DNA of 6,028 nt from Oscillospiraceae bacterium (GTDB taxonomy: Bacteria > Bacillota_A > Clostridia > Oscillospirales > Ruminococcaceae). Where the stretch lies: positions 1 to 6,028 of the forward strand of contig JAGBFE010000383.1 of assembly GCA_018109965.1 (NCBI GenBank). The letters are read 5' to 3'. Below the pieces are notes generated by a model. It was not told the DNA's origin. It worked only from the letters and a program-made list of their open reading frames with translations, and ran no database searches. The translations under genes and the position numbers were made by a program. Of the stretch, positions 1 through 4,630 are shown piece after piece (the stretch's first letter is position 1; each line of letters starts with the position of its first letter).

Positions 1-120
1 ATCGGTTTTGTAGACCTTGATGAAGCAGAAAGATTTGCTTATGCAGCTGCTGAAGAAGAAATCCAGGAAGAAACAATCGACAGCAATGTAACAGAAGTTG
101 AAACAGAAACTGATTTCTAA
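1..120 (+). CDS. C-terminal end of an unrecognised protein, acidic tail (5' truncated)
   Basis: Frame 1 is open from the window edge to TAA at 118-120 and gives 39 residues beginning IGFVDLDEAERFAYAAAEEE and ending ETETDF. The tail is strongly acidic (many Glu, three Asp) and rich in Ala and Thr, as seen in disordered C-terminal tails of soluble cytoplasmic proteins. Codon choice (GAA, GCA, ACA) matches the neighbouring genes. A strong intrinsic terminator starts 22 nt after the stop, so this is the last gene of its transcript. No family can be recognised from so short a tail, and no function is proposed. Confidence 0.75.
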   Translation: MGFVDLDEAERFAYAAAEEEIQEETIDSNVTEVETETDF

Positions 121-141
121 AATTTTATGTATTTAAGTAAT

Positions 142-182
142 AAAAGACTGTATGCAGAGTTATCTGTATACAGTCTTTTTTT
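142..182 (+). terminator. Intrinsic terminator of the first gene
   Basis: A 16-bp stem is formed by 142-157 and 164-179, with one G-U pair (154/167) and a 6-nt loop AGTTAT. The T run at 176-182 directly follows the stem core. It separates the first gene from the beta-helix unit, which must therefore have its own promoter. Confidence 0.9.
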
Positions 183-212
183 GTTGTACAGCCACAGTGT
201 GAAAAAGCACAA

Positions 213-254
213 CAATTGCAATATGCTTAATATAATAAATAAATATTGCAATTG
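213..254. promoter_or_regulatory. 12-bp perfect inverted repeat, candidate operator
   Basis: CAATTGCAATAT (213-224) and its exact reverse complement ATATTGCAATTG (243-254) are separated by 18 nt. Each arm contains the 8-bp palindrome ATTGCAAT (215-222 and 245-252), so the same site appears twice, 30 bp apart, on about the same face of the helix. The right arm ends 3 nt before the TTGACA box at 258-263. This layout suits two cooperating dimers of a repressor or activator. The binding protein is unknown. Confidence 0.5.
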
Positions 255-257
255 ACC

Positions 258-291
258 TTGACAAATATACACGGGGGGGGGGGGGTATACT
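258..291 (+). promoter_or_regulatory. Putative promoter with over-long, poly-G-containing spacer
   Basis: A perfect -35 box TTGACA (258-263) and a good -10 box TATACT (286-291) are separated by 22 nt (264-285), of which the last 13 are all G. The optimum for sigma-A promoters is about 17 nt, so the sequenced form should be weak or inactive. Eight G would give exactly 17. A second TTGACC lies at 252-257 directly before the -35. Transcription would start near 298, about 50 nt before the start codon at 349. No better promoter for the beta-helix gene is visible between the upstream terminator and the start. Confidence 0.6.
273..285 (+). repeat. Homopolymer of 13 G in promoter spacer
   Basis: Thirteen consecutive G residues sit in AT-rich DNA and are flanked by TATACAC on the left and TATACTT on the right. 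It is the only long G/C homopolymer in the window. Such tracts change length by slipped-strand mispairing during replication. Its position between the -35 and -10 boxes means that length changes alter promoter spacing rather than reading frame. The exact count may vary within the population or through sequencing error. Confidence 0.95.
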
Positions 292-299
292 TAATTTTA

Positions 300-325
300 T
301 AAAATGATAAATGTGTATCATTTTA
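300..325 (+). other. 5' leader hairpin of the beta-helix gene
   Basis: A perfect 10-bp stem, 300-309 with 316-325, encloses the loop AATGTG. It lies at or just after the predicted transcription start (about 298) and upstream of the ribosome binding site at 334-339. A hairpin at the extreme 5' end commonly stabilises mRNA. It is AT-rich and has no T run, so it is not a terminator. Confidence 0.4.
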
Positions 326-348
326 ACAACTAAAAGGAGATGGACAAT

Positions 349-1566
349 ATGAAAAAATTATTGAGTCTTATGCTTACACTGGCAGTTGCAATGACAATGT
401 TTGTAATGCCGGTGAATGCAGCGGGCAGAGAAATGACAACCTCAGAATTCAAAACAGCATATGCAGTTGCAGCAGGAGAATACAAACTTACTGAAGATGT
501 AGTAATAACAGATAAGTTTAACTTCCAGGAAAATGCAGTAATTGACCTGGGGGGATTTACATTGGCGCTGAAGGTGTCTGACAGCTATGTTACAGGCATA
601 TATTCAGTGACAATAAAAAATGGTACTATTGATCTTAGTGAAACAAATAATGCAGGCAACGGTATAATCTGCATAGGTGAAGGCTATAACGGTGCTGACG
701 GTACGCTTGTACTTGACAATGTTGATGTAACAGGCACTGATATTTCTTCAGGCGCAGGCACTTTCTTCCTTTATGAAAATTCTGTACTCAGAATGATAAA
801 CGGAACTGCAGTAACAATTACAAATGAAGGCTGTTCAGCCGCTTACATCATCTACTGCAATGACGGTATTGGTGCAACAGTTGAAATTACTGATTCCAGC
901 ATAACATCTACAGATGCAAACAGTGGTCTTTTTAACGGTAATGTTACAATTGATAATTCCACACTTGATTTGGATGTTAAAGACAATGGCATCAACGGCT
1001 TTACAAGCGGAATGGAACTTAAGGTTATCGATTCAGAAGTTACAGTTGAAAATGGCGCTGGCCGTGCACTGTCACTGGCAGGAACAAGCAATGCAAGTTT
1101 TGTAAATTCTGAATTCACAAGCAAAAACAATGCTGAAGCTGCAATTCTTTACAAATCAGGCGCTACCGGCAAAGTTACAGCAGATAAGAATTCTACCATT
1201 GTAATGGAAGGCAATGTAAAGCTTTCTGTTGCAGATAAACCAAATCTTACACCGGAAGAATATGCTGATTATATTGCAACAGAAAACAAAATAACAGTTG
1301 AAGCAGACGGAACAATTGTTATAAAACCAGAACAGCCGGCAGCAACAGAAACACCGGCAGCAACAGGCGAACACGTTTGGGGTTATAACACACAGTATGA
1401 CGCAGCAGCACACTGGGATTACTGCCACGTTTGCGGTGCACAGAACACACCAGTAGCACACAGCGATGCAAATGGTGACGGCGTATGTGACTGCGGTTGG
1501 GTTTTGGCAAACACACCAAGCCGTGTTAACCCAAACACAGGCGTTACAGCTGATATGCTCAAATAA
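349..1566 (+). CDS. Secreted right-handed beta-helix-like protein with Cys/His module and C-terminal NPNTG
   Basis: The product is 405 aa. ATG at 349 is chosen over in-frame ATG 340 because AAGGAG (334-339) touches 340 but sits 9 nt before 349, and because MKKLLSLM begins a typical signal peptide. That peptide has a hydrophobic core and a cleavage site after VNA (residue 24). Residues about 30-315 show short alternating strands with N/D/G/S/T turns (for example VTIKNGTIDL, LVLDNVDVTG, VEITDSSITS), typical of parallel beta-helices of the pectate-lyase-like fold. No catalytic motif is recognised, so adhesin or glycan binding is only a guess. A Pro/Ala/Thr linker (about 326-341) follows. Next comes a module with His, CHVCG and CDCG pairs, plus a DxNxDGxxD calcium-loop-like motif in SDANGDGVCD. 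The protein ends NPNTGVTADMLK: a sortase-like NPxTG without a hydrophobic segment or basic tail. It is monocistronic, lying between terminators. Confidence 0.85.
   Translation: MKKLLSLMLTLAVAMTMFVMPVNAAGREMTTSEFKTAYAVAAGEYKLTEDVVITDKFNFQENAVIDLGGFTLALKVSDSYVTGIYSVTIKNGTIDLSETNNAGNGIICIGEGYNGADGTLVLDNVDVTGTDISSGAGTFFLYENSVLRMINGTAVTITNEGCSAAYIIYCNDGIGATVEITDSSITSTDANSGLFNGNVTIDNSTLDLDVKDNGINGFTSGMELKVIDSEVTVENGAGRALSLAGTSNASFVNSEFTSKNNAEAAILYKSGATGKVTADKNSTIVMEGNVKLSVADKPNLTPEEYADYIATENKITVEADGTIVIKPEQPAATETPAATGEHVWGYNTQYDAAAHWDYCHVCGAQNTPVAHSDANGDGVCDCGWVLANTPSRVNPNTGVTADMLK
1336..1366 (+). repeat. In-frame 18-bp tandem repeat in linker codons
   Basis: CCGGCAGCAACAG occurs at 1336-1348 and again at 1354-1366, an 18-bp (6-codon) period encoding PAATET and then PAATGE. 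The unit keeps the reading frame, so copy-number change would lengthen or shorten the linker between the beta-helix and the Cys/His module. Only two copies are present here. Confidence 0.6.
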
Positions 1567-1626
1567 CAAGAGAATAAAAATTTTGATATATAAGGGATTG
1601 TCTCCTTTATATTTACAAACTAATCG

Positions 1627-1658
1627 CACAAAAGGACGGGATTTCCCGTCCTTTTGTG
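1627..1658 (+). terminator. Terminator of the beta-helix gene, potentially bidirectional
   Basis: A perfect 14-bp stem pairs 1627-1640 with 1645-1658 around the loop ATTT. The GC core GGACGGG/CCCGTCC is followed by TTTT on the plus strand (1652-1655). The matching AAAA on the left arm (1630-1633) gives the same structure on the minus strand, so it could also back up termination of the convergent regulator gene. It begins 60 nt after the stop codon. Confidence 0.85.
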
Positions 1659-1675
1659 TATGTACAGAGGGTTGC

Positions 1676-1708
1676 AAAACAAAAACCGGTTGCAATCAGC
1701 AACCGGTT
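1676..1708 (-). terminator. Terminator of the Cro/C1-type regulator gene
   Basis: Read on the minus strand, a perfect 10-bp stem AACCGGTTGC/GCAACCGGTT (1699-1708 with 1684-1693) closes a 5-nt loop and runs into TTTTTGTTTT (1685-1676). The stem begins 6 nt after the stop codon of the regulator gene at 1715. Confidence 0.85.
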
Positions 1709-1714
1709 GGGTAT

Positions 1715-2383
1715 TTATTTGCCTATTACATCTTCAGCAGATTTGATAACATTGAAAAAGCCTGTGGAATGCTGTGGATATTCCTTTGATATACTTTCGC
1801 TTGTCATTTCAAAGCACTGGTTGTTTTTGCTGTTCTGCTTATCGTTTACAATCTCATTGATGTCAGCGCAGGTTTTCATCTGTGCAGCAGTTGTGTAGCC
1901 TTCAAAGGAGTTTGGTTTTACATTAAACAAACTCTGGCTGTTCTGTCTGTTGCTGGAATAGATAATGCGGAAGACCTTGTAGATGGAAAGGGAAAGGTAA
2001 TCACTCACCTTTGTTGTCAATTCCTTATTGCCACTTTGACCAAGTTTGTCGTATAATATATTAAGGCTGGAAAATATAAGACGCTTGCTCATCGTTGGCA
2101 GCACACTGCCTGTGAATTTGGAGTCCTTGCTGGAAACATCATTCGGCAAATCTTCAACCGAAAGCACAGCACCAAATCTGTCAGCACTGCGGCCCAATAT
2201 ATAGTCACTGGAAACATTGTAATAGTCACACAGACGCACCAGAAAATCCAGTCCGCACTCTCTGAGGCCTTTTTCGTAATGGCTCAGCAGTGCCTGGCTG
2301 ATACCCAAGTCCATGGCAGCCTGTTTTTGTGTTATACCTCTTTCTTTGCGCAAAAGGGTAATAACGCGACTGAAGTTAGTCAT
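1715..2383 (-). CDS. Cro/C1-family (XRE) helix-turn-helix transcriptional regulator
   Basis: The product is 222 aa. ATG at 2383 is preferred over the upstream in-frame start at 2500 because the HTH domain begins at once (MTNFSRVITLLRKERGITQK), AGGAAG (2398-2393) lies 9 nt upstream, and a good promoter sits inside the longer reading. Residues about 4-64 form a classic XRE domain: RKERGITQKQAA, then recognition-helix region ISQALLSHYEKG (28-39), ending LCDYYNVSSDYILGRS. Residues about 66-222 are a longer, mostly helical, polar region that matches no family I recognise and may be for dimerisation or ligand sensing. It is divergent from the histidine phosphatase and convergent with the beta-helix gene. 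Autoregulation through the 20-bp-spaced repeat at 2443-2478 is plausible. Its targets are unknown. Confidence 0.9.
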   Translation of the reverse strand: MTNFSRVITLLRKERGITQKQAAMDLGISQALLSHYEKGLRECGLDFLVRLCDYYNVSSDYILGRSADRFGAVLSVEDLPNDVSSKDSKFTGSVLPTMSKRLIFSSLNILYDKLGQSGNKELTTKVSDYLSLSIYKVFRIIYSSNRQNSQSLFNVKPNSFEGYTTAAQMKTCADINEIVNDKQNSKNNQCFEMTSESISKEYPQHSTGFFNVIKSAEDVIGK

Positions 2384-2416
2384 AAATTTACACTTCCTAA
2401 TTTTTACTGTTTGTAA

Positions 2417-2445
2417 ATTATATAATAAAAAAAACACATTGTAAA
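2417..2445 (-). promoter_or_regulatory. Promoter of the XRE regulator gene
   Basis: On the minus strand, TTTACA (2445-2440) and a perfect TATAAT (2422-2417) are 17 nt apart (2439-2423). Transcription should start near 2410, giving a leader of about 27 nt with AGGAAG before the ATG at 2383. The -10 lies inside the 10-bp palindrome ATTATATAAT (2417-2426), so TATAAT also reads on the plus strand. Confidence 0.75.
2421..2426 (+). promoter_or_regulatory. Candidate -10 box for the histidine phosphatase gene
   Basis: TATAAT on the plus strand overlaps the minus-strand TATAAT by two bases. No convincing -35 lies 16-18 nt upstream (around 2397-2404 the sequence is only T/A-rich), so promoter use is uncertain. 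If used, transcription starts near 2433 and the direct repeat at 2443-2478 falls in the leader. The gene's ribosome binding site is GGAGG at 2478-2482, 10 nt before ATG 2493. Confidence 0.35.
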
Positions 2446-2478
2446 TAGCAAAATAGTGCATTAAATAACAAAATAGTG
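2443..2478. repeat. 20-bp-spaced direct repeat in divergent promoter region, candidate operator
   Basis: AAATAGCAAAATAGTG (2443-2458) recurs as AAATAACAAAATAGTG (2463-2478), 15 of 16 bases identical, with a 20-bp period (about two helical turns). The left copy overlaps the -35 of the regulator promoter (2440-2445), and the right copy runs into the ribosome binding site of the divergent gene. This fits an operator for autoregulation by the neighbouring XRE protein, but that is inference. Confidence 0.5.
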
Positions 2479-2492
2479 GAGGAAAAAACAAA

Positions 2493-3143
2493 ATGCTCAC
2501 ATATAAACTTCACCTTATCCGCCACGGCCTTACAGCTGCAAATACCGAGGGCAGATATGTTGGCGGCGGCACCGATGAACCGCTTTGTGACACAGGCGTT
2601 ATGGGCCTTGAATTTTTAAAATCAAACTATAAATATCCTGCAGTGGAAATACTGTACACAAGCCCTATGAAGCGTGCAACCGAAACCTGCGGCATTATTT
2701 ATCCTGAACATCGGTACACCGTTGTGGAAAATCTTAAGGAATGCAATTTCGGCGAGTTTGAAAACAAAACTTTCAGCGAACTGGGTGCAAACGAGCGCTT
2801 TGCCTACTGGCTGAGCCACCAGAACGAATTTGTGCCCGAAGGCGGCGAAAGCAATGCCGAATTTGCACAGCGCTGTGCAGAAGGACTGAACGAAGTGTTT
2901 ATCGATATGATGAAAAACAACATCCACGAGGCAGCACTGGTGTGCCACGGCAGTATTATGGCGCTTTTGCTCAGTATGTTTGCCTATCCGCAAAAATCCT
3001 TCCAGGAATGGACAAGTGACTCGGGCTGCGGTTTTACCGTTGCAACCAACACACAGCTGTGGACCCGCGACAACGTTATGGAAGCAATTGACATCCTGCC
3101 AATCGGCTGGGGCGAAGTGCTGGAAAAAGCAATGAAAGAATAA
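2493..3143 (+). CDS. Histidine phosphatase family protein (phosphoglycerate-mutase-like)
   Basis: The product is 216 aa, the usual size for the small cytoplasmic branch of this superfamily. The start is set by GGAGG (2478-2482), 10 nt before ATG. The N-terminal LIRHGLT carries the RHG signature with catalytic His11 and Arg10. YTSPMKRATETC carries the phosphate-binding Arg61, LKECNFGEFE supplies the acid Glu83, and ALVCHGS supplies the second His152. All four core residues are therefore present, and the enzyme should transfer or hydrolyse phosphate through a phosphohistidine. PEGGES (115-120) is typical of the CobC/GpmB/PhoE-like group. The substrate cannot be decided: alpha-ribazole phosphate, a sugar phosphate or a phosphoglycerate are all possible, and no cobalamin genes are nearby to favour CobC. 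It is divergent from the XRE gene. Confidence 0.9.
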   Translation: MLTYKLHLIRHGLTAANTEGRYVGGGTDEPLCDTGVMGLEFLKSNYKYPAVEILYTSPMKRATETCGIIYPEHRYTVVENLKECNFGEFENKTFSELGANERFAYWLSHQNEFVPEGGESNAEFAQRCAEGLNEVFIDMMKNNIHEAALVCHGSIMALLLSMFAYPQKSFQEWTSDSGCGFTVATNTQLWTRDNVMEAIDILPIGWGEVLEKAMKE

Positions 3144-3257
3144 AATCAGCGCGGCAGCATAAAGGATTTGTGCATACAGCAGGCGCACTGTTTAACAAAG
3201 TTAGTTATACAGCACATCCGTCTGCTGCAACACAGCACACCGTTATATTACAGAAAA
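3144..3257. other. Intergenic stretch without recognisable feature
   Basis: The 316-nt gap between the convergent histidine phosphatase and acyltransferase genes starts with this segment. I see no convincing gene, promoter or terminator in it. A weak long-range pairing of CAGCAG (3177-3182) with CTGCTG (3222-3227) exists but is too short to call. The rest of the gap is the palindromic element at 3258-3450. Confidence 0.5.
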
Positions 3258-3450
3258 CGTTGGAACTTTTGCTGACTATGTCATTAAGTTAATAAAAAAT
3301 ATGTCATTCTGAGGCATTTGTGCCGAAGAATCTCTCGGTTTAACCAAGCAAGGAGATTCTTCGCTACGCTCAGAATGACATTTTACTTTATTATATAAGT
3401 TGATATTTTTTAATATCGCTTAACTTAATGATATCGATTTTGTTCCAACG
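3258..3450. repeat. Nested palindromic intergenic element (193 bp, MITE/REP-like)
   Basis: Successive arms pair from outside to inside: CGTTGGAAC (3258-3266) with 3442-3450; a 15-bp block 3278-3292 with 3420-3434 (one G-U); TAAAAAATAT (3293-3302) with 3403-3412; ATGTCATTCTGAG (3301-3313) with 3369-3381; and CGAAGAATCTC (3324-3334) with 3353-3363. The TAAAAAATAT arm overlaps the next arm by two bases, so these are alternative pairings there. The tip contains GGTT/AACC. The core (TGTCATTCTGAG, AAGAATCTC) resembles dispersed intergenic palindromes I have seen in many unrelated bacterial genomes. It sits between two convergent genes and ends 9 bp before the acyltransferase stop codon. Confidence 0.75.
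3293..3390. terminator. Probable bidirectional terminator formed by the core of the palindromic element
   Basis: The 13-bp stem 3301-3313/3369-3381 plus the inner 11-bp stem 3324-3334/3353-3363 is followed on the plus strand by TTTTACTTTA (3381-3390) and on the minus strand by a run of six T (complement of 3294-3299). It could end both the histidine phosphatase transcript and the acyltransferase transcript. No other terminator is visible for either gene. Confidence 0.5.
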
Positions 3451-3459
3451 GTTTGGTGT

Positions 3460-4509
3460 TTATTGACTGATTTTTTCTTTTTTTGTCCTTTTTGGTTTGC
3501 CTAATAGTTGTGGGAAAAATAAATTGAGCGGGAGAATAATCACAAAATAGCTTATCGCCATTGCAATAAAGTTGTAAACAACAACCTTCAATGGACTGTT
3601 GGCTGCAAATCCAAAGCCTGTCAGCGCCATTGCGGTGTTGAGTAATGCACGGGAGATGCTTTCGCCGCAGCAGAAGCCAAGTGTTTCGCGGCCGATAACC
3701 GAAAGCGGTTTAAAATGGCTGATAGTCATTGACAGCAATGTCATAAATATTATAATTGCCATTGCATTGATAAAAACTGCAGCACAGGCAGAGACAAGAT
3801 TTGGTGTAGGGATAATATTTTTTCCAAGATAAATACAGCATACATACCATAAATCTGCCGCAACGGCAATCGCAAGCAGTGTTTTCTGCCATACTGCAAG
3901 GCTTTTAACTGCAGAAAAGTCAAAATTTTTGATAACAGGGAATACTGCCGCGCCAATTGCGTAATAAATCAGATATTTAATGCCGTGGTTAAAGCTCCAC
4001 ACCATAATCGGTTCTTCAAAAAATATCTTTGCTGCGGCACTCAGTACAAAGCAAATTGGCAGCACGGCTTTGTGTGATTTAAAGGTGTCCCACAAAGCTT
4101 TGTAAAGCAGACATACGATAAAAAGACAGGGCAAAAACCACATAGGTGCTGCGGCAAGGGTGTTGCGCTTGCCGATAATATATGTGATGAGTATATCAGC
4201 TATGCCCTTAACACCTATACTGCGGTTGAACACAAAAAAGAACAGCGAGTTGACAACTGCAAAAAAAGCGTATGGCAGCAAAAGCCTGCCTGCCTGTTTT
4301 TTTGCGTATTGTACAAGGTCGTTTTTTTGTGCAGACAGCGACATCATGCCGCTGATAAAAAAGAACAGCGCAACGCTGAATTTGTGAGCAAAATGATACA
4401 GCCTGCCTGCCGAGGCAGCATCATAGTGTGCCAGCAGCACAAATATAATTGCAATGCCGCGCAGCACATCCACCCATTCTATTCGGTTTTTATGCACAGT
4501 CTGTGTCAT
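3460..4509 (-). CDS. Membrane acyltransferase, family 3 (OafA/fucose 4-O-acetylase-like)
   Basis: The product is 349 aa from ATG 4509. This start is chosen over in-frame ATG 4521 because GGAG (4519-4516) sits 6 nt upstream, while the only AGGA ahead of 4521 is locked in a terminator stem. The N-terminus RIEWVDVLRGIAIIFVLLAH (residues 9-28) carries the family's conserved Arg17 and His28. FFFISGM (49-55) and the aromatic MWFLPCLF (123-130) are also typical. About ten hydrophobic helices span the rest, and the C-terminus is basic (KPKRTKKEKISQ). The family transfers acyl groups, usually acetyl, across the membrane onto cell-surface polysaccharide or other envelope glycans; the acceptor here is unknown. 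It is convergent with the histidine phosphatase and downstream of thiT on the same strand, but separated from it by a terminator. Confidence 0.88.
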   Translation of the reverse strand: MTQTVHKNRIEWVDVLRGIAIIFVLLAHYDAASAGRLYHFAHKFSVALFFFISGMMSLSAQKNDLVQYAKKQAGRLLLPYAFFAVVNSLFFFVFNRSIGVKGIADILITYIIGKRNTLAAAPMWFLPCLFIVCLLYKALWDTFKSHKAVLPICFVLSAAAKIFFEEPIMVWSFNHGIKYLIYYAIGAAVFPVIKNFDFSAVKSLAVWQKTLLAIAVAADLWYVCCIYLGKNIIPTPNLVSACAAVFINAMAIIIFMTLLSMTISHFKPLSVIGRETLGFCCGESISRALLNTAMALTGFGFAANSPLKVVVYNFIAMAISYFVIILPLNLFFPQLLGKPKRTKKEKISQ

Positions 4510-4522
4510 TTTATACTCCATT

Positions 4523-4561
4523 AAAAAATCCTATGAGTTATCTGCATAACCCATAGGATTT
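4523..4561 (-). terminator. Intrinsic terminator abutting the acyltransferase start
   Basis: On the minus strand a 16-bp stem (4561-4546 with 4541-4526, one G-U pair at 4551/4536) closes a 4-nt loop and is followed by TTTTTT (4528-4523), partly within the stem. It most simply ends the thiT transcript. Because a candidate promoter lies between it and thiT, it would also sit in the acyltransferase leader, only 13 nt before the chosen start codon. Confidence 0.85.
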
Positions 4562-4596
4562 GATTTTTTATCAAAACAGATGAATTATATTTAAAT

Positions 4597-4623
4597 ATTA
4601 TAAATAAATGTCTGTTTTGTCAA
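4597..4623 (-). promoter_or_regulatory. Candidate promoter upstream of the acyltransferase terminator hairpin
   Basis: On the minus strand, perfect TTGACA (4623-4618) and perfect TATAAT (4602-4597) are 15 nt apart, which is short but workable. TAATAT two bases downstream would give 17. It starts 8 nt after the thiT stop codon. A 9-bp inverted repeat (CAAAACAGA 4572-4580 with TCTGTTTTG 4611-4619) brackets the -10 and overlaps the -35, and may be an operator. Confidence 0.45.
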
Positions 4624-4630
4624 TGTCCTG

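Noticed and set aside
213..254. Invertible promoter switch bounded by the 12-bp inverted repeat
   Set aside because: Only 18 bp lie between the arms and no -10/-35 pair is enclosed; no recombinase gene is nearby.
340..348. Upstream ATG (MDN) as start of the beta-helix protein
   Set aside because: AAGGAG touches this ATG, leaving no spacing, whereas ATG 349 has 9 nt and opens directly into a normal signal peptide.
1590..1614. Hairpin ATATAAGGGA/TCTCCTTTATAT after the beta-helix gene
   Set aside because: It is imperfect with bulges and AT-rich, and a far stronger terminator lies just downstream at 1627-1658.
1156..1695. 179-codon open frame on the minus strand, rich in Cys and Val
   Set aside because: It lies antisense over the well-supported beta-helix gene, has no plausible ribosome binding site, spans that gene's terminator, and its composition is what reversed GCA/ACA-rich codons produce.
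2384..2500. Longer N-terminus for the XRE regulator starting at 2500
   Set aside because: The extra 39 residues are hydrophobic and unlike an XRE protein, and the stretch contains the gene's own promoter and ribosome binding site.
2493..3143. Naming the histidine phosphatase cobC (alpha-ribazole phosphatase)
   Set aside because: The fold and catalytic residues fit, but nothing in the window links it to cobalamin synthesis and the substrate cannot be read from the sequence.
2622..3188. 188-codon open frame on the minus strand
   Set aside because: It is antisense to the histidine phosphatase, whose four catalytic residues are all in place. The reverse frame shows no recognisable domain.
3177..3227. 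CAGCAG/CTGCTG pairing as terminator of the histidine phosphatase gene
   Set aside because: The stem is short, the loop is long and no T run follows.
3258..3450. CRISPR array or insertion sequence
   Set aside because: There are no regularly spaced identical repeats with spacers, and the element is too short to encode a transposase; nested inverted arms fit a non-autonomous palindromic repeat better.
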